Part shown: positions 1 to 10,964 of the stretch, piece by piece
How positions within the stretch are numbered: the stretch's first letter is position 1
Layout of the letters: every line of letters starts with the position of its first letter
Source of the DNA: Typhlomys cinereus
Taxonomy: Eukaryota > Chordata > Mammalia > Rodentia > Platacanthomyidae
Reading direction: 5' to 3'
NCBI GenBank assembly: GCA_023101885.1
Contig: JALPQD010000026.1
Location: 10,214,997-10,278,996 of the forward strand
DNA: 64,000 bases
The notes under the pieces: model-generated
Databases searched by the model: none
What the model was told of the DNA's origin: nothing
Seen by the model: only the letters and a program-made list of their open reading frames with translations
Made by a program: the position numbers and the translations under genes

Positions 1-829
1 TAGGAGAAAGGGATGGCTATCATTAGTCTTGTTTTAAAGGGATCTGTAGTGCTCCAGTAGGCATGTTGCACAGAGTGCCAACATGTGTATCTAGACTGAG
101 AGAGATTATAGGCCAATGGGCAGGACCACACAGAGGCAGGTTATGGAGAGAGAAGGGTTTGGAAACTTTCTGTTCTTAATAACCCACATGTTCAGACTTG
201 CTTCTCCAATATCCATGACTCAGCTCTATGATCCCCACCTGGCTCTTCTTGATGATCAGTCTTGTTCCACGTTCACTGATGAGATAGAATCATATACAGA
301 GTCTTTATTCTGCTGCAGAGCCAAAGGACTCACTTGGTGGTGTTCTTCATTCGTTCATTTGTCATAGTCTTTGTCAGTCTGCAGATGTAGTATGCCATGC
401 TAAGAGAAAAGGGATGGAATTATGGAAAGATGCCTTCAGTTTTACCAACAGCCAGAGCCTGTTCTCTGTTGGAGATGCTTTCTGTGTTTGCTGGGGCAAA
501 GGCTGCGTTTGCATTCTTGGACATCTGTGAGTTTGGACCTCTCACAGTGCTCTGCTCCCTGGCTTAGGAAGGCAAATGTTCAATGAATCCATGGGCAACT
601 CAGATCTCAGACCTGATACTGATCCATGGGATCCCAGATAACAGGAGCATTTCTCCGGAAGCCTCAGTCCTTGGCTGGATGCATGCAGTCAGCTCTTCAA
701 AAGACCGTGAATACACCCACCTACTGTGGACTACTCTGGCTTTGCTATCCTTCCTGCCAATCCATGGAAGCATGAAGTAGATCCAGATCCAACATCAGGC
801 TCAGTGATGGCTGCACTCTCTGAGGTCTG
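1..829. other. Unique sequence, no gene recognised
   Basis: I see no repeat, exon or RNA gene that I can name here. Open frames of 60-85 codons occur at 116-367 and 583-780, but they have no domain, splice context or codon bias that would support them. This is treated as intergenic or intronic sequence. Confidence 0.5.
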
Positions 830-985
830 TACCATATGGGTTGTGCATTTACAGAAGGCAGAGCCTGGGAACTCTGGAGCAAAGCAATAAGAGCAATCCA
901 GAATGATTTCCAGTGTCACCCTTTGCCTCCACAGGCACACACCCAAGTACCTCTTACAGAGAGAGAGAGAGAGAGAGAGAGATAG
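830..985 (+). repeat. B2-superfamily SINE, 5'-truncated, with GA tail
   Basis: The stretch matches the 3' two-thirds of the SINE seen complete at 5.1, 14.3 and 37.9 kb. It has the 'cagagcctgggaa' block, then 'gcaatccagaatgattt', then 'cctccacaggcacacac'. It ends in a (GA)n tract at about 957-983. The tRNA-like head is missing, so the copy is truncated or too diverged to see. It is clearly older than the copies at 17.0, 40.9 and 44.7 kb. Confidence 0.7.
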
Positions 986-3105
986 GAACTACAAAGATGA
1001 CATTGAATGTAATGAAATCTTTTCTTGACATCTAGGAATTAAGTCTGTAGGCACATAATGAGGAAATAATAGTTAAGGGAAGCCCCCAGAAAGTCCATAG
1101 GAGAATACGTAATTGACGTGGGAAGACCCAAGCAGTTGGTACCCTTCTCTGGGCAAGTGGATATAGAGAGAGAGCTGGCTCAGCATGTTAGCAAGTAAAG
1201 CTTATCCCTCACTCAGACTTTCCCTGTGGACATGGTGTTACCAGTTCCCCCCACTCCTGATGTTGGCATGAACTCTGCTGTCATCATGATGAACTGTAAC
1301 TGAGATTTCAAGCCGGAATAAACCTTTGTTCCCTTGAACCATTCAGGCCGTGCATTTCCACCAGCCACAGAAGAAGTTCCTAGAGCACCTTTATTGGGCT
1401 GCACGACTGGGAGCATCTTCCCTACCTCTCCAGTGACTCAGCCCCAGCTAGAAGAGAGAGGTAGTAATTATACCCCTCATAGCACAGAGGAGAGGGTTCC
1501 ATGGAGACAGCACAGTAAGGCACTGGTCTCCAGGTGGAGACCACGGAAAGCCAGCTCCAACATGTAAGCGATTAAGTTTTCTTTGTAAGTTATTTTTAAA
1601 ACATTTTCTTAGTCACAGATGTTATCAAAGTCCCATTTCCTAAGCAAGCTGCACGCCCAGTGACCAGGTGTCCTACGCACCTGCAGCAGCAAGGTCCCAA
1701 GAGCCTTCTGAGGCAGAAGATCCCTTGCGGGAGGTCCAGAGATGCTCTGTGCACCATTTCTTAGGAATATGTGTTTAATTCCTGCTAATTGCTGTTTAAT
1801 TCCACTGTCACTATGCCTCCATGGTGCTGTGAACCTCTCGCTTCAGCCCATGGTAAAGATGAGAAGCACTTCTGGGAAGCATTAATCTGGCCAAAAAAAA
1901 AAGTGCAAACCACTGTCTCACATACTGGAAAGAACATTCTTCTAGAGCCCATGGGGAACCCATTTTTTACCTTGATTTTTTTTCTATTTTAAACATCTTA
2001 TCTGACACAGTCTCATTTTTCTTAAAAAACAAAAATCCACAACTGAGAATGTTTTCCCACTAGAAGCATTTCCCACCCCCTTTTGTGACAGCTCATCAAA
2101 TGCAACTGTTCTTTGTAGGATTGAAGAGACCTCCCTCCAGTGAGTTGGTAAAAGTCAGGATTATGCTGCTCTCCTGGGAACCTTCACCCTTACAAGGGGA
2201 TTAGTTCATCCAGAGATCATTTTCCCGGAGGTCAGGTGGCTGCCAGGAGTTCTCATTTAATGATGCTCTGCTTACTCCATTTCTTAATCCCCAGATGTGA
2301 GGACTGGGGTGGGGGGGGATGCTCAGGAAGGAAGATCTGGGATGAATTAGAAAGTACGTAGCCTGGGCATCCAGGGAAAGCCACAGCTCTTTGCAGGCTC
2401 CCGAAGGATGCTTTGGCAAATGACTCTTGTTGACATATGAAGACACAAAACCCACTGCAGGAGCTGAGAGTTCTGTAAAGAGGGGTTGCCTAAATAGGAC
2501 CATTTCAGGTGTCTGTCACCAAAGGAACGAAATATTTTCTGTGCAGCTGTGAAAAGCATGCTTGATGGTGGGACCGTGGGCCATGATTTGGGGGAAGTTG
2601 GCAATATTCTAGCAAACAGGGAATTTTTATTTTAAATAATGAAAATAATAATTGGTCCAATTATCTCACAGTCTCCGTTTTTCTATTCTATTTTATTGAT
2701 TTGACAAATAGTCACTGTGCATGTGAGTGTTGGTGCTGTTGAGTGATGGGTACCGTTGTCATACATGATTCCTGCTCCTTTGAGGCTCAGTAGAGCTCTC
2801 CATCCTTGGAGGCCTGATCTGGGCAAGGGGAGGAGGGTTCTAACTTTAACAGGACAGGGATATGCCTGCAAGGGAGGTAACAGGACTGGAAGTACGCATG
2901 CTCTCTGGAGAAAGTCCATACTGGCGGGAAGACCAGGAGTCCCCAAGATTTGTGTAGGAATCTGATCTGTAACAGGTTCACTTGGATCCTTGGGGCTTAA
3001 TGACTAGACATTCTCACCTACTAGGTCAGTTCCAGGGCAATCAGAGACATTGTCTCAAGGGGGAAGAATCCGGGAAATGGCATCTAAGAGTGTCCTCTGG
3101 ATGCC
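986..3105. other. Unique sequence, no gene recognised
   Basis: About 2.1 kb with no repeat I can assign firmly. Open frames on both strands reach at most about 100 codons (for example 2201-2503 minus) and have no recognisable domain. No exon is supported. Confidence 0.45.
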
Positions 3106-3160
3106 TCATACACACAGACACACACAGAGACACATAGACACACACACACACACACACAGA
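3106..3160. repeat. Imperfect (CA)n microsatellite
   Basis: CA repeats interrupted by GA and TA units ('cacagacacacacagagacac') lead into a pure run near 3140-3158. The minus-strand open frame rich in Cys and Val over this tract is an artefact of the repeat. Confidence 0.9.
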
Positions 3161-4014
3161 ACTAGGAAGAGCAGCATCATACATAGACTCTTCTCTTGAA
3201 AAGAAGCTGTGTGGGAGGAATCAGTTCCCGGAAGTATTATGGACATACTCTGAGTGGGAGAGATCTGTTCAGACTTGAATCCTGACTCTGCCCAGGACCT
3301 CAACACATTGCCTCTGCTGATTAAGTGCATGGTGTTACCCCTTTAAAACATAGCCACAATCCTTTATCAAACTGAATTCTGCCACGCCCCATTTGCCAGA
3401 TAAGGATCTGGAGGCCAAGTCTGACAGACAAGATATTGAGACAGGGAATATTAGTGGAATTATTGGAACCATCTCCAGGCTTTTCCCACATAGTAGGGAG
3501 GCCACAATTCCCAAGGCACGTGTGTGGATCTGCTCTGCAGTGGGTCCACTTGGAGAAGCATGAAGAGTCTGGAGGGGGCTGTGCTCATGGGGGAGGCCAG
3601 TGACCACAAGGTGGAGGAGGTGCTCAGGAAAAAATACAGAAGAAGGCCCGGGGGGCTAAGAGTGCATCGCTATGTAGTAGTTCGGGCTCAGGGGAACAGA
3701 GATGCTCCTGTCCCATCTGGATGCTGCACCACACTGCCTGCCAAGGGTGTGGTAGGGTTAGCCCGCACCCCAGTCAAGAGGTCTCAGTCTACATTCAGCC
3801 TTCGTCCCGGCTCCAAGGCAAAGCTACAGACCTGTATCTCTGACCCAGAATGCTGGATCTTAACCACTGAGCTCCACCTAGAACCTGGGAGCCTGCTTAG
3901 CTTTGCCTCAGCTCCATGACAGCTCCACCTCCCTGCCTGTCACATCCCCCCCACCTGTCAAATGTAGAGACTGAGCAGCAAAATTCCAAACACAGCCTTT
4001 TCTTCATTCACGTG

Positions 4015-4140
4015 GGTGCAATGGCTAAGAACACAGGTTCAGTGTCAGAAGTCGAGTTCAGCCGCTTCCCGGGTGAGAGTTATGGAACTCCGTGGACAGT
4101 GTTGCTTTCCTGTGTGGTGAACATTATGGAGAATAAATTC
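4015..4140 (+). repeat. MIR SINE
   Basis: The order of motifs follows the ancient mammalian MIR consensus. A 'gcaatggctaagaacacaggttc' like head is followed by 'cgagttcagccgcttcccgggtgagagttatgg', then a block ending 'gaacattatggagaataa'. It lies just upstream of an LTR-like repeat. The assignment comes from remembered consensus structure. Confidence 0.65.
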
Positions 4141-4154
4141 ACGATGTCTGTTGT

Positions 4155-4508
4155 ACTGGTTATTCTTTGTCTTGCTGTGAGAGAATACCGAAGTCAAACA
4201 ACCTAAGGGAGAAAGGGAAGATTTATTCAGCTTGAGTTCCAGAGGGGAGATACAGTCTTTCATGACAGAAGAGACAGGGCTGGCTGGCAGAAGCTGGACA
4301 CAAGCTAAGTCGCATCCCTCATGGAGGATAAGAGCTGCAAGATTTCAACAGCTGCAACAGGCCTCTCCAAGAAGTAGGGTTGGACTAACCCACCTCAAGG
4401 CCCACTCCCTGAGACTGCCTTTCTCCAGCAAGGCTCCACATCCTAAAGGCACCACGACCTTCCCAAATGCAGGAGTCTGTGGGGGACACATTTCAAACCA
4501 CGACATCT
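4155..4508 (-). repeat. Solo LTR, ERVL-MaLR-like
   Basis: Read on the minus strand this has the layout of a MaLR LTR. The plus-strand left end 'cttgctgtgagagaatacc' and 'gaagatttattcagctt' are the reverse of the LTR polyadenylation end. The right end 'gggggacacatttcaaaccacgaca' is the reverse of the LTR start. About 350 bp fits a solo LTR. The same pattern recurs at least nine times in the window. No internal retroviral sequence is seen. Confidence 0.65.
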
Positions 4509-5085
4509 GTGAATGGCCAATCTACAGCAGTGCTTCACAAGAATTTTTTTTCTACTCTTGGCTTTAGGGTGCTGAGCTGTCCCCACAGCCCTGGGGCTTG
4601 TCCACAGACCGGATGAAATCTCCAGCTACTCCTGCCCTGCCCTCATGCACTGTGATCCTCCGGAAATCATCCGATGCCCTCAAGCACTGTATTTCCTGTT
4701 GTACCCCACTCCATTGCAGCCTTCATTGATGACTTCCCTGGCTCTCTCCCTTTCTCCTTCTCCCTATGGCCACAACACCCCTCCTCCTCCAGTCCTTAGA
4801 GCATGCCTCCCTCTGTTTCTTTTGCCCAAATAAAGACCAGCTGGGCATGGGGTGTCTTCAGATGACCCAATCTTAAGGAGGTCCTCCCACTTGCTGTAAC
4901 ACCTTTGCCATCTGGCTTTTTTCAAGCACTTAATGACTATCTGAAATCAATGTGAGTGTTAATTGCATGCTTGCTTTGACTCTGTCTCTGCACCACACAG
5001 TTTCACGAGAGCAGGAGCCTCGAGATCTTCTTCTTCCTTGTTTGGCTGACTTCTGGAGGAGTACCTCGCGTGTAAGATTCCAAAA
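4509..5085. other. Unassigned sequence between LTR and SINE
   Basis: Pyrimidine-rich sequence at 4700-4825 ('ctctccctttctccttctccc') may be a degraded repeat. No gene is recognised. Confidence 0.4.
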
Positions 5086-5326
5086 GTCATGCTGGAGAGA
5101 TGGTGCAAGAGGTTAAACTCTGCCTCACAAGTAAAGTGACCGGAATTCAGATCCCAGATATTACCTAAAAATGCCAGGTGGAAATGGTGGCAGCTTGTAA
5201 TTCTAGCCCTGGAAGGCAGTGCCTGGGAAACCCCAGAGCAAAACAATAAGAAGGTGGAGCAATCCAGGACAACTCCCAATATTACCTTTGGGCCTTCACT
5301 CACACACACACACACACACACACAAG
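5086..5326 (+). repeat. B2-superfamily SINE with (CA)n tail
   Basis: The tRNA-like head 'gctggagagatggtgcaagaggttaaactctgcctc' is followed by the family body ('aaaaatgccaggtggaaatgg', 'gcctgggaaaccccagagcaaa', 'gcaatccaggacaactcccaat') and a CA tract at 5299-5325. It is diverged from the young copies, indicating an older insertion. I found no target-site duplication. Confidence 0.8.
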
Positions 5327-5559
5327 TGTGCCTTCTTGTACACATATACACACGCAAAAACGACTGTACATCTTTTTGCCTGGCTCTCTAAACTCCCCAC
5401 CACCTTTGGTTCAGGGTGCATGGAGACTATTAGCCTCCCTCTGTCTTGGGGCTCCACAACTCCATACTGTCGTTGGAAATCTGTCACACCCACTCCTGAC
5501 TTTTGTTCAGCTCTCAGAGTCCCAGGCTGGGCTTAAATGTTGACCACAGAGGAGCTTAG

Positions 5560-5960
5560 CATTGGGAGACAGCAGAAGACGATCCTCCCCACCAACACAC
5601 TGCTGGAGGAGAAAGATGCTAACGTGTTTCTGCCGGAGATTTGTCTAGGCCTGCAGAAGGACCTGATATTTGGGGCATGATGGGGGAGGAGGGTAACCTG
5701 TAAGTGGATAAACAGGAGGGGGCAGCATGGCTTAGGGATCCACGGTCCTCTTGTCCGCTCTGGAGAATGTGTGACTCAGCCCCAGACTTCGCTCCACCCA
5801 GAGGTGCTTGCAGCTGACAGACTAATCAGCCCCTTCAGGGTGACTCAGCGCCCAGCTCCCTGTTGCTGCACTCTGTCTGCCTCATCAGAGCTATCCAGGG
5901 ACTGTCTGCCATCCCCTCCAGACATGCATAATTCATCGGCTGCCTCTGTCCTGTAGCCGT
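5560..5960. promoter_or_regulatory. Candidate cis-regulatory block with two AP-1/MARE-like sites
   Basis: This repeat-free block contains the nonamer TGACTCAGC twice, at 5772-5780 and 5841-5849, in the same orientation. TGACTCA is the AP-1 core and TGACTCAGC is an extended half of a Maf recognition element. This supports only a candidate enhancer; conservation or chromatin data would be needed. Confidence 0.3.
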
Positions 5961-6179
5961 CCTCCTCCTTGTCCTCCTATCATTCAAACAGCTCAGTCTG
6001 GACCCAGAAGCCCCTCTGAGGAGGCTGTTCCAGAGAACACAGCTTCATACTGGATAGAGGGACGGCAGAGGGAAAAAGAACAGCATGTATGCCTTGCCTG
6101 GCCCATGAGGACTCCTTTGCCTAGTGTGGACTGGGAAAGATAGCCATCAAAATGATCCAGGGCAGGGAGAAGCTGCAAA

Positions 6180-6310
6180 TGGGCAGCGAGCCCCCCACTG
6201 CCCTGTTGCAGTCAATTAGCTGTGATGAGAGTTATTTTCTTCAAGTGTTTCCCAAAATAGCTTCCATTTGCAGAGGACTTTTAATTTTTCCAGTGTACTA
6301 CCTTGCACAG
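6180..6310. promoter_or_regulatory. Candidate conserved noncoding block
   Basis: Repeat-free, AT-leaning sequence with a homeodomain-type core ('gtcaattagctgtgatgag') and 'cttttaatttttcc'. It is not explained by any repeat I know. The label is inference. Confidence 0.25.
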
Positions 6311-6659
6311 CCCGATCCTCAGCCTGCTGAGAGGGGTGCAGACATTCACCTTCAGGAAGCATTCCTACTCCACCCAGCCTCTGAGCCCCTCCTGGGAGGG
6401 ATTGGGAGTCCGGTGGTTCTGAATCTTCCCATGAGAGTATAAAGGTGAAAGCTCACCGATCCATCCAGGAGCAGAGGAAGGGAGGAGGCCATGAGCCTAA
6501 CCCTGGCATCTCACATCTTTCAGAAGAAAACCTGTTGGATAGCTACGGTGACTGCCCCAGGCCTCTTTACCCATTCACAACAAATTATGCTGCCTCCTGC
6601 CTTTAATGAGGGCCCATCTTGAATCCCCAAGTGAGGTTACATGGCAGCCTGGTCTCTAA

Positions 6660-6800
6660 GTATGTTGTCTTCATTCACCAAATCATCACACCAATTGTTC
6701 CTCGTTGTGAGTGTGCTTACTCAACATCACGTAGGTGGTGAGAGGAAGTAGTGAAATGAAACCCACCAGTCTACATTCAGGGCTGCGACCTCAACCACAG
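6660..6800 (-). repeat. MIR-like fragment
   Basis: 'cttactcaacatcacgtaggtggtgagaggaagtagtgaaatgaaacccacc' follows the reverse complement of the MIR core ('ggtcacacagctagtaagtgg...'). It is strongly diverged, as expected for an old element. Confidence 0.5.
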
Positions 6801-6999
6801 CACTAATGGCCTGTTGCCCACAATGATGAGGCCAGGATGCACCACATCTCACACAAGCATCTCCAGGGAATGGGGTGTGTACGGGCACCAGTAGCCAAGG
6901 ATGTTTGCAAGGGGAGAGGGTGGTATCTTTTCTCCTTAGCTTCTCCTTCACCATGTGGGGCCCTCCACACAGACCCCAGGTGCCAGGGTCTACTTGTAT

Positions 7000-7145
7000 T
7001 AAGTGTGACTGTGTTGAACTCTATGCTAAGTACTCTACAAATATTAACTCACTGACCCCTCAGGACAGTCCAGCAAGGTGAGGATTTTTAGTGCAACTGT
7101 ACAGATGAGGAAAATCAGTTCTGTGAGCCGTTCTCACCTTCATGG
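7000..7145 (-). repeat. MIR-like fragment
   Basis: 'ctaagtactctacaaatattaactcactgacccctcaggacagtcc' followed by 'gtacagatgaggaaaatcagttctgtgag' matches the reverse complement of the MIR/L2-type 3' half ('ttaactcatttaatcctcacaac ... cagatgaggaaactgaggc'). Confidence 0.7.
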
Positions 7146-7189
7146 AGAGCCTCAAATACATGAATATTGGTGAATGGACTCTCCCTCCT

Positions 7190-7191
7190 GA

Positions 7192-7239
<48 letters not shown>

Positions 7240-7471
7240 AAGAGGAACTTGAGTGTGTGTGCTTGTGGAGACCCAAAGGTGTCGTTGGGAATTATCCTGG
7301 ATGGCTGTACCTCCTTATTGCTCTGTTCTTAGTTTTCCCAGGCGTTCCCTTCCAGGGGCAGGATTGCAGGTTGCCACCATTTCTGACTAGGGTCTAGGGA
7401 TCCAATCCAATCCAAATTCAGATTCCTTTGTTTGTAAGGAAAATGCTTTAACCTTTGAGCTATCTCTTCAG

Positions 7472-7474
<3 letters not shown>
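7190..7474 (-). repeat. B2-superfamily SINE with TG-tract tail
   Basis: Minus-strand copy. The left end is a (TG)n tract at 7196-7239, the reverse of the CA tail. The right end 'acctttgagctatctcttcagtcc' is the reverse of the tRNA-like head. The body carries 'gggaattatcctggatggctgtacctccttattgctctgttct'. It abuts a second, longer TG tract at 7475. Confidence 0.8.
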
Positions 7475-7527
<53 letters not shown>

Positions 7528-7602
7528 TGTGTGTGTCTGTGTGTCTGTGTGTCTGTGTGTCTGTGTGTCTGTGTGTGTCTGTGTGTCTGTGTGTCTGTGT
7601 GT
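7475..7602. repeat. Compound (TG)n / (TGTGTGTC)n microsatellite
   Basis: A nearly pure TG run to about 7525 turns into a higher-order repeat of TGTGTGTC units and then ends at 'gtagtatgtagtg'. It sits directly at the head of a minus-strand SINE, so this is a genuine second tract and not that SINE's tail. Confidence 0.95.
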
Positions 7603-8060
7603 AGTATGTAGTGTGTGGTTCTAATAGGCTCTGGCCTCCAAACACATCTATTTAGAAAGTCATTTCCCTCTACTTCAGCCAGAAAATTAACACATCTTGA
7701 AAACCTCCTTTCCTACCCTTTCAAATCTATGATCAGGATCTCCTGCCCTTGCCCTGCCCTCCGTACCTCTTAGTCCACCCTCCTCCTTGTTAGTCTCTCT
7801 AGGTCCATTCTCAGCCACTCCAAACCCATTCTGCAGATAACAGCCAGAGAAAGCCTTTGATGAAGCACTTAGAGGAAAAAGCATTACAGACCCCATGGTC
7901 CACCAGGCTCCGTTTGATCCCGTCCCTTCCTCTCTCTCCCTCTTTCCTATGTTATTCCTTTGAAACATCTATGATGGTTTCTAATGGTAGGACAACAGTC
8001 TCTTCACCAGACTAGCATATGACTCATGTTCCATGATTAGCACTGCACCTGGTGTCCTGT
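7603..8060. other. Unique sequence, no gene recognised
   Basis: Pyrimidine-rich unique DNA. The minus-strand open frame at 7687-7968 (93 codons) has no recognisable domain and is not supported as an exon. Confidence 0.4.
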
Positions 8061-8061
8061 G

Positions 8062-8160
8062 AGTCGTAGGTCAGTGAACTATAGCCCTTGAGCCAAACGG
8101 AGTCTGCCAATTGCTTTGTTTTTCGATGGAGCACTTTTAGCAAGATATATTTCACGTGCA
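8062..8160. repeat. hAT-type DNA transposon fragment, possible
   Basis: 'ggtcagtgaactatagcccttgagccaaacgga' resembles the 'cagcaaactacggcccgtgggccaaat' start found in several old non-autonomous mammalian DNA elements. The similarity is short, so family and orientation are left open. Confidence 0.4.
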
Positions 8161-8164
8161 GTTC

Positions 8165-9780
8165 AGCTATTTGCATTGCTTACTGGATTTTTTTTAATGT
8201 AGTCACAGGGTTGTGCGACTACTGCTACTATCAGTTTTAAGGTATTTTTCTTACCCTCTCCAAACCCATGAGCAGCCATAACTCACTTCCTTCTAACCCC
8301 TCACTGTAGTCCTGGGAAACCACTGCTCTGCATTCTCTGTAGATTCCACCTCTTCGTCTAAAGGTAGCATTCTGCACACATGAAGTCATATACAGTACAT
8401 GGGGTAGAGGTTATAACTGAGTTTTCACTTAGCATCTGGCTTGTAGCTTGTCTCATTCCTGCCTATTTGTCTTAGTGTCTTTTCCTGTTGCTGTGATAAA
8501 ATACCCAGATGAAAGCAACTTAAAGAGAAAAAAAAGCCTGCTCTGCCTCAGAAGCCAGGGTACAGTCCCTCACACTCACATCTGCATCCATCAGGAAGCA
8601 GAGCATGATGCATGGTCCTGCTCAGCTCCCTTTCTCCTTTTAGAACCGCCCAGGCGTCCAGCCCATCCAGTCCAGGGCTGGGAGTCCCGCAGAGTGGGCA
8701 GGTTTTCCTACCTCAATTAACCTGATCAAGATTATCCCCCACAAACGTGCCCAGAGGCTAAATGATCCCTCACAGGTGTGTCGTCTAGGTGACTCTAGAG
8801 CTCCCCAAGTTGACTGTTGAGATGAAACATGCCATAGTTCTCGGGCGCACAGGTCTCCACCACATGGCTTCATCGCGTTTTATCTATTCCTTCATCATTC
8901 GGTGGTCACCTGAGTTTTGCTATCTTGGGACTCGAGTAAATGGTGCAAGTTTGAACGTTCATGACAAGTTTTATGTGGAAATACATTTTAATTTCTCTTG
9001 GGCACCTAGCCAGAAGTGGGATCGGTGGGTCATGTGATGATGCCACATCTAGAACTTTTGAAAGAACCACCAGACAGTTGTCCAGAACTGCCGTGCCATA
9101 TTACATGCCCATCAAAGGTGTGTCCAGGCTCCAAGGTCTCTGTATCCTCTCCAGTACGTGCCAATGCCTGTCGGGTTACTATTACTGTTGTTGTTTGCAC
9201 TTTCCTAAGACATATGCGCTAGGTTCTCATCTTGGATTTTCATCAGCATTTTGCTGTCAGTCATGCTGACTGAGTGTCTTTGAATGTGCTTGTTGCCCAG
9301 TCCTACACAACCTTGGGGAAAACATTTATTTAGAATCTCTGTCTATTTCTAATTGTATTGTCTTTTTATTATTGATTTGTAACCATTTCTTAAAAATATA
9401 AAGGTGCATATGTTTGAGAAATGACATGGTTTACGAACATTTCCTCTTGCTCTGTGGGGTATATTCTTCCTTTCCCAGTTGGTCTCCTTTGCAAAATGAA
9501 GTTCTAATATTGATGAAATTTGACCTATCAGTCCTTTCTCTCTTGTCTTGTATACTTTGGTTGCCACACGTAAATAGCCACTGCTAGAATCCGAGGCAGC
9601 ATAGGTTACGCTTATGTTTTTTCTTCTAAGAATTTTACAGCTCTGCATTTAGTTTTATGCTAAATTTTGAGCTAACTTTTAGGTAAGCAAGGCTCCAACT
9701 TCATTCTTTTGTTTGTGACTATCCAATTGCCTTATGTCATCTGTTTCTGTGAACTAAGTTTAACCAGAAGGCAGATGCAA
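8165..9780 (-). repeat. Ancient L1 (L1M-type) 3' portion, interrupted by an LTR
   Basis: The plus strand shows hallmark reverse-complement L1M text in order: 'cctgggaaaccactgctctgca' (about 8310), 'gaagtcatatacagtacatggg', 'tgagttttcacttagcatctgg', then after the inserted LTR 'gacaagttttatgtggaaatac', 'ctcttgggcacctagccagaagtgggatcggtgggtcat', 'cttctaagaattttacagctctgcatttag' and 'ggctccaacttcattcttttg'. The element is heavily mutated and dead. Nothing coding survives. Confidence 0.8.
8466..8820 (-). repeat. Solo LTR, ERVL-MaLR-like, inserted in L1M
   Basis: The left end 'cttttcctgttgctgtgataaaataccc' is the reverse of the 3' end of a MaLR-type LTR and the right end is 'ctccccaagttgac'. Flanking DNA on both sides belongs to the same minus-strand L1M, so the LTR inserted into that older element. 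It is about 355 bp with no internal retroviral region. Confidence 0.7.
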
Positions 9781-9839
9781 CCATGCTTTTATATGTTATC
9801 TCTGACCATCTTCACACTAAAGTGACCGAGCTGAGTATC

Positions 9840-9900
9840 TCATAGGAGTTTAAATTGGAACAAATATTTCAGGAACATGACAATTTTATGCATAGATATT
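9840..9900 (+). repeat. L1M-like fragment
   Basis: 'aggagtttaaattggaacaaatatttcaggaacatgacaattttatgcatag' is about 85% identical to a segment at 11222-11275. Both resemble the plus-strand L1 text 'gggagtgtaaattggtacaacc'. The right side is cut by an LTR. Confidence 0.6.
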
Positions 9901-10325
9901 GTAGTAGTTTGCCTCTATGGTTGCTGGTAAATGCATGACAAAGCAGCTTAAAGGAAAGAAGGGTTTATTTTCTCCTATAATTGTCCAGTTACAATTCTTA
10001 GTCCAGCTTGGCAGGAGCACAAGCACCATCACTAAAAGGCTGAGGGAACTGATCATAATATCCACATAATAGCTGAGAGAAGGACAATCCTTACTTGCCA
10101 GACCAGCATATCAGGTCAAGTATACAGAAAGATGCCAACTTCCTCAACTAGCTCTCTGGATTTTACTCACCTGTCCAGGGCCTAAACTTACCCACCATGG
10201 GTGGGTTTTCCCCATAGGTTGAGCCTTTCTACGAAATCTCCTGCAAGATTCACTCTGGGCTTAACTACTAATTCTTTATAAATAGGCCCAGAGTTCAAAC
10301 CCTTAATCATCAAATTGATGCCTGT
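9901..10325 (-). repeat. Solo LTR, ERVL-MaLR-like
   Basis: The start 'gtagtttgcctctatggttgctggtaaatgc', the block 'gaaagaagggtttattttctcc' (reverse of the polyadenylation end) and the end 'caaacccttaatcatcaaattgatgcc' match the layout of the copy at 16195-16650. The two share long blocks such as 'ggacaatcctcactcgccagacca', so they form one subfamily. Confidence 0.65.
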
Positions 10326-10380
10326 ATGTAACTATTATAGATGTGAGACTTATGAGCCTGAAATATAATGTTATGTCCAA

Positions 10381-10382
<2 letters not shown>

Positions 10383-10425
<43 letters not shown>
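10383..10425. repeat. (AC)n microsatellite, pure
   Basis: An uninterrupted AC run of about 21 units. It has no SINE body at either end, unlike most CA tracts in the window. Confidence 0.95.
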
Positions 10426-10427
<2 letters not shown>

Positions 10428-10429
10428 GT

Positions 10430-10960
10430 GAAGGTTCTCACAAATACTGGTCTATCTCCATTGCAGAATTTCTGTCCTATTCCTCTGTCTCCCATACACA
10501 AATTTTCTTTGTTTATCCAATGCCTATAATAGTAGCTGTAACATCTGACTCTCAACCAGTGTCTGAATGTATCCTCATACTACATGTCCTTGTCTTGACT
10601 CTTGACAGATGTGCTATAGAGACCATGCTTCCAGAAATCATTGGGATCCAGATGCATAATATTCTTTAGATTGTCAGGTCTCTGTCTATGAATTCTTGGT
10701 AGTTTCATACAAAAATTCAAAAAACTCTTTTCAGAGACTGGTTTCTTTCCAGGGCCTGAAGATGATCTTGTCAACTGTAACCTTCATCTCTAGGTCAGTG
10801 GTATCTATGGAGCCCCCCATCCAGTCCATCCAAGAACCAGGTAACCAAGAAGCAGAGAGCGATCATCCCTTGAGCCTCTGTGTGATATGGTAATTGGAAT
10901 ATGTTCAAGGAGGAAACCAGGAAAAAGAACGAAATTCAAAGATGGCTGGGGTAGCGGAAA
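10430..10960. other. Unassigned sequence
   Basis: No repeat I can name and no supported exon. Open frames of 60-108 codons run partly through the CA tract or lack any domain. Confidence 0.4.
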
Positions 10961-10964
10961 ATCA

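Noticed and set aside
7460..7645. Thr-His-Asp rich minus-strand frame
   Set aside because: Pure microsatellite artefact.
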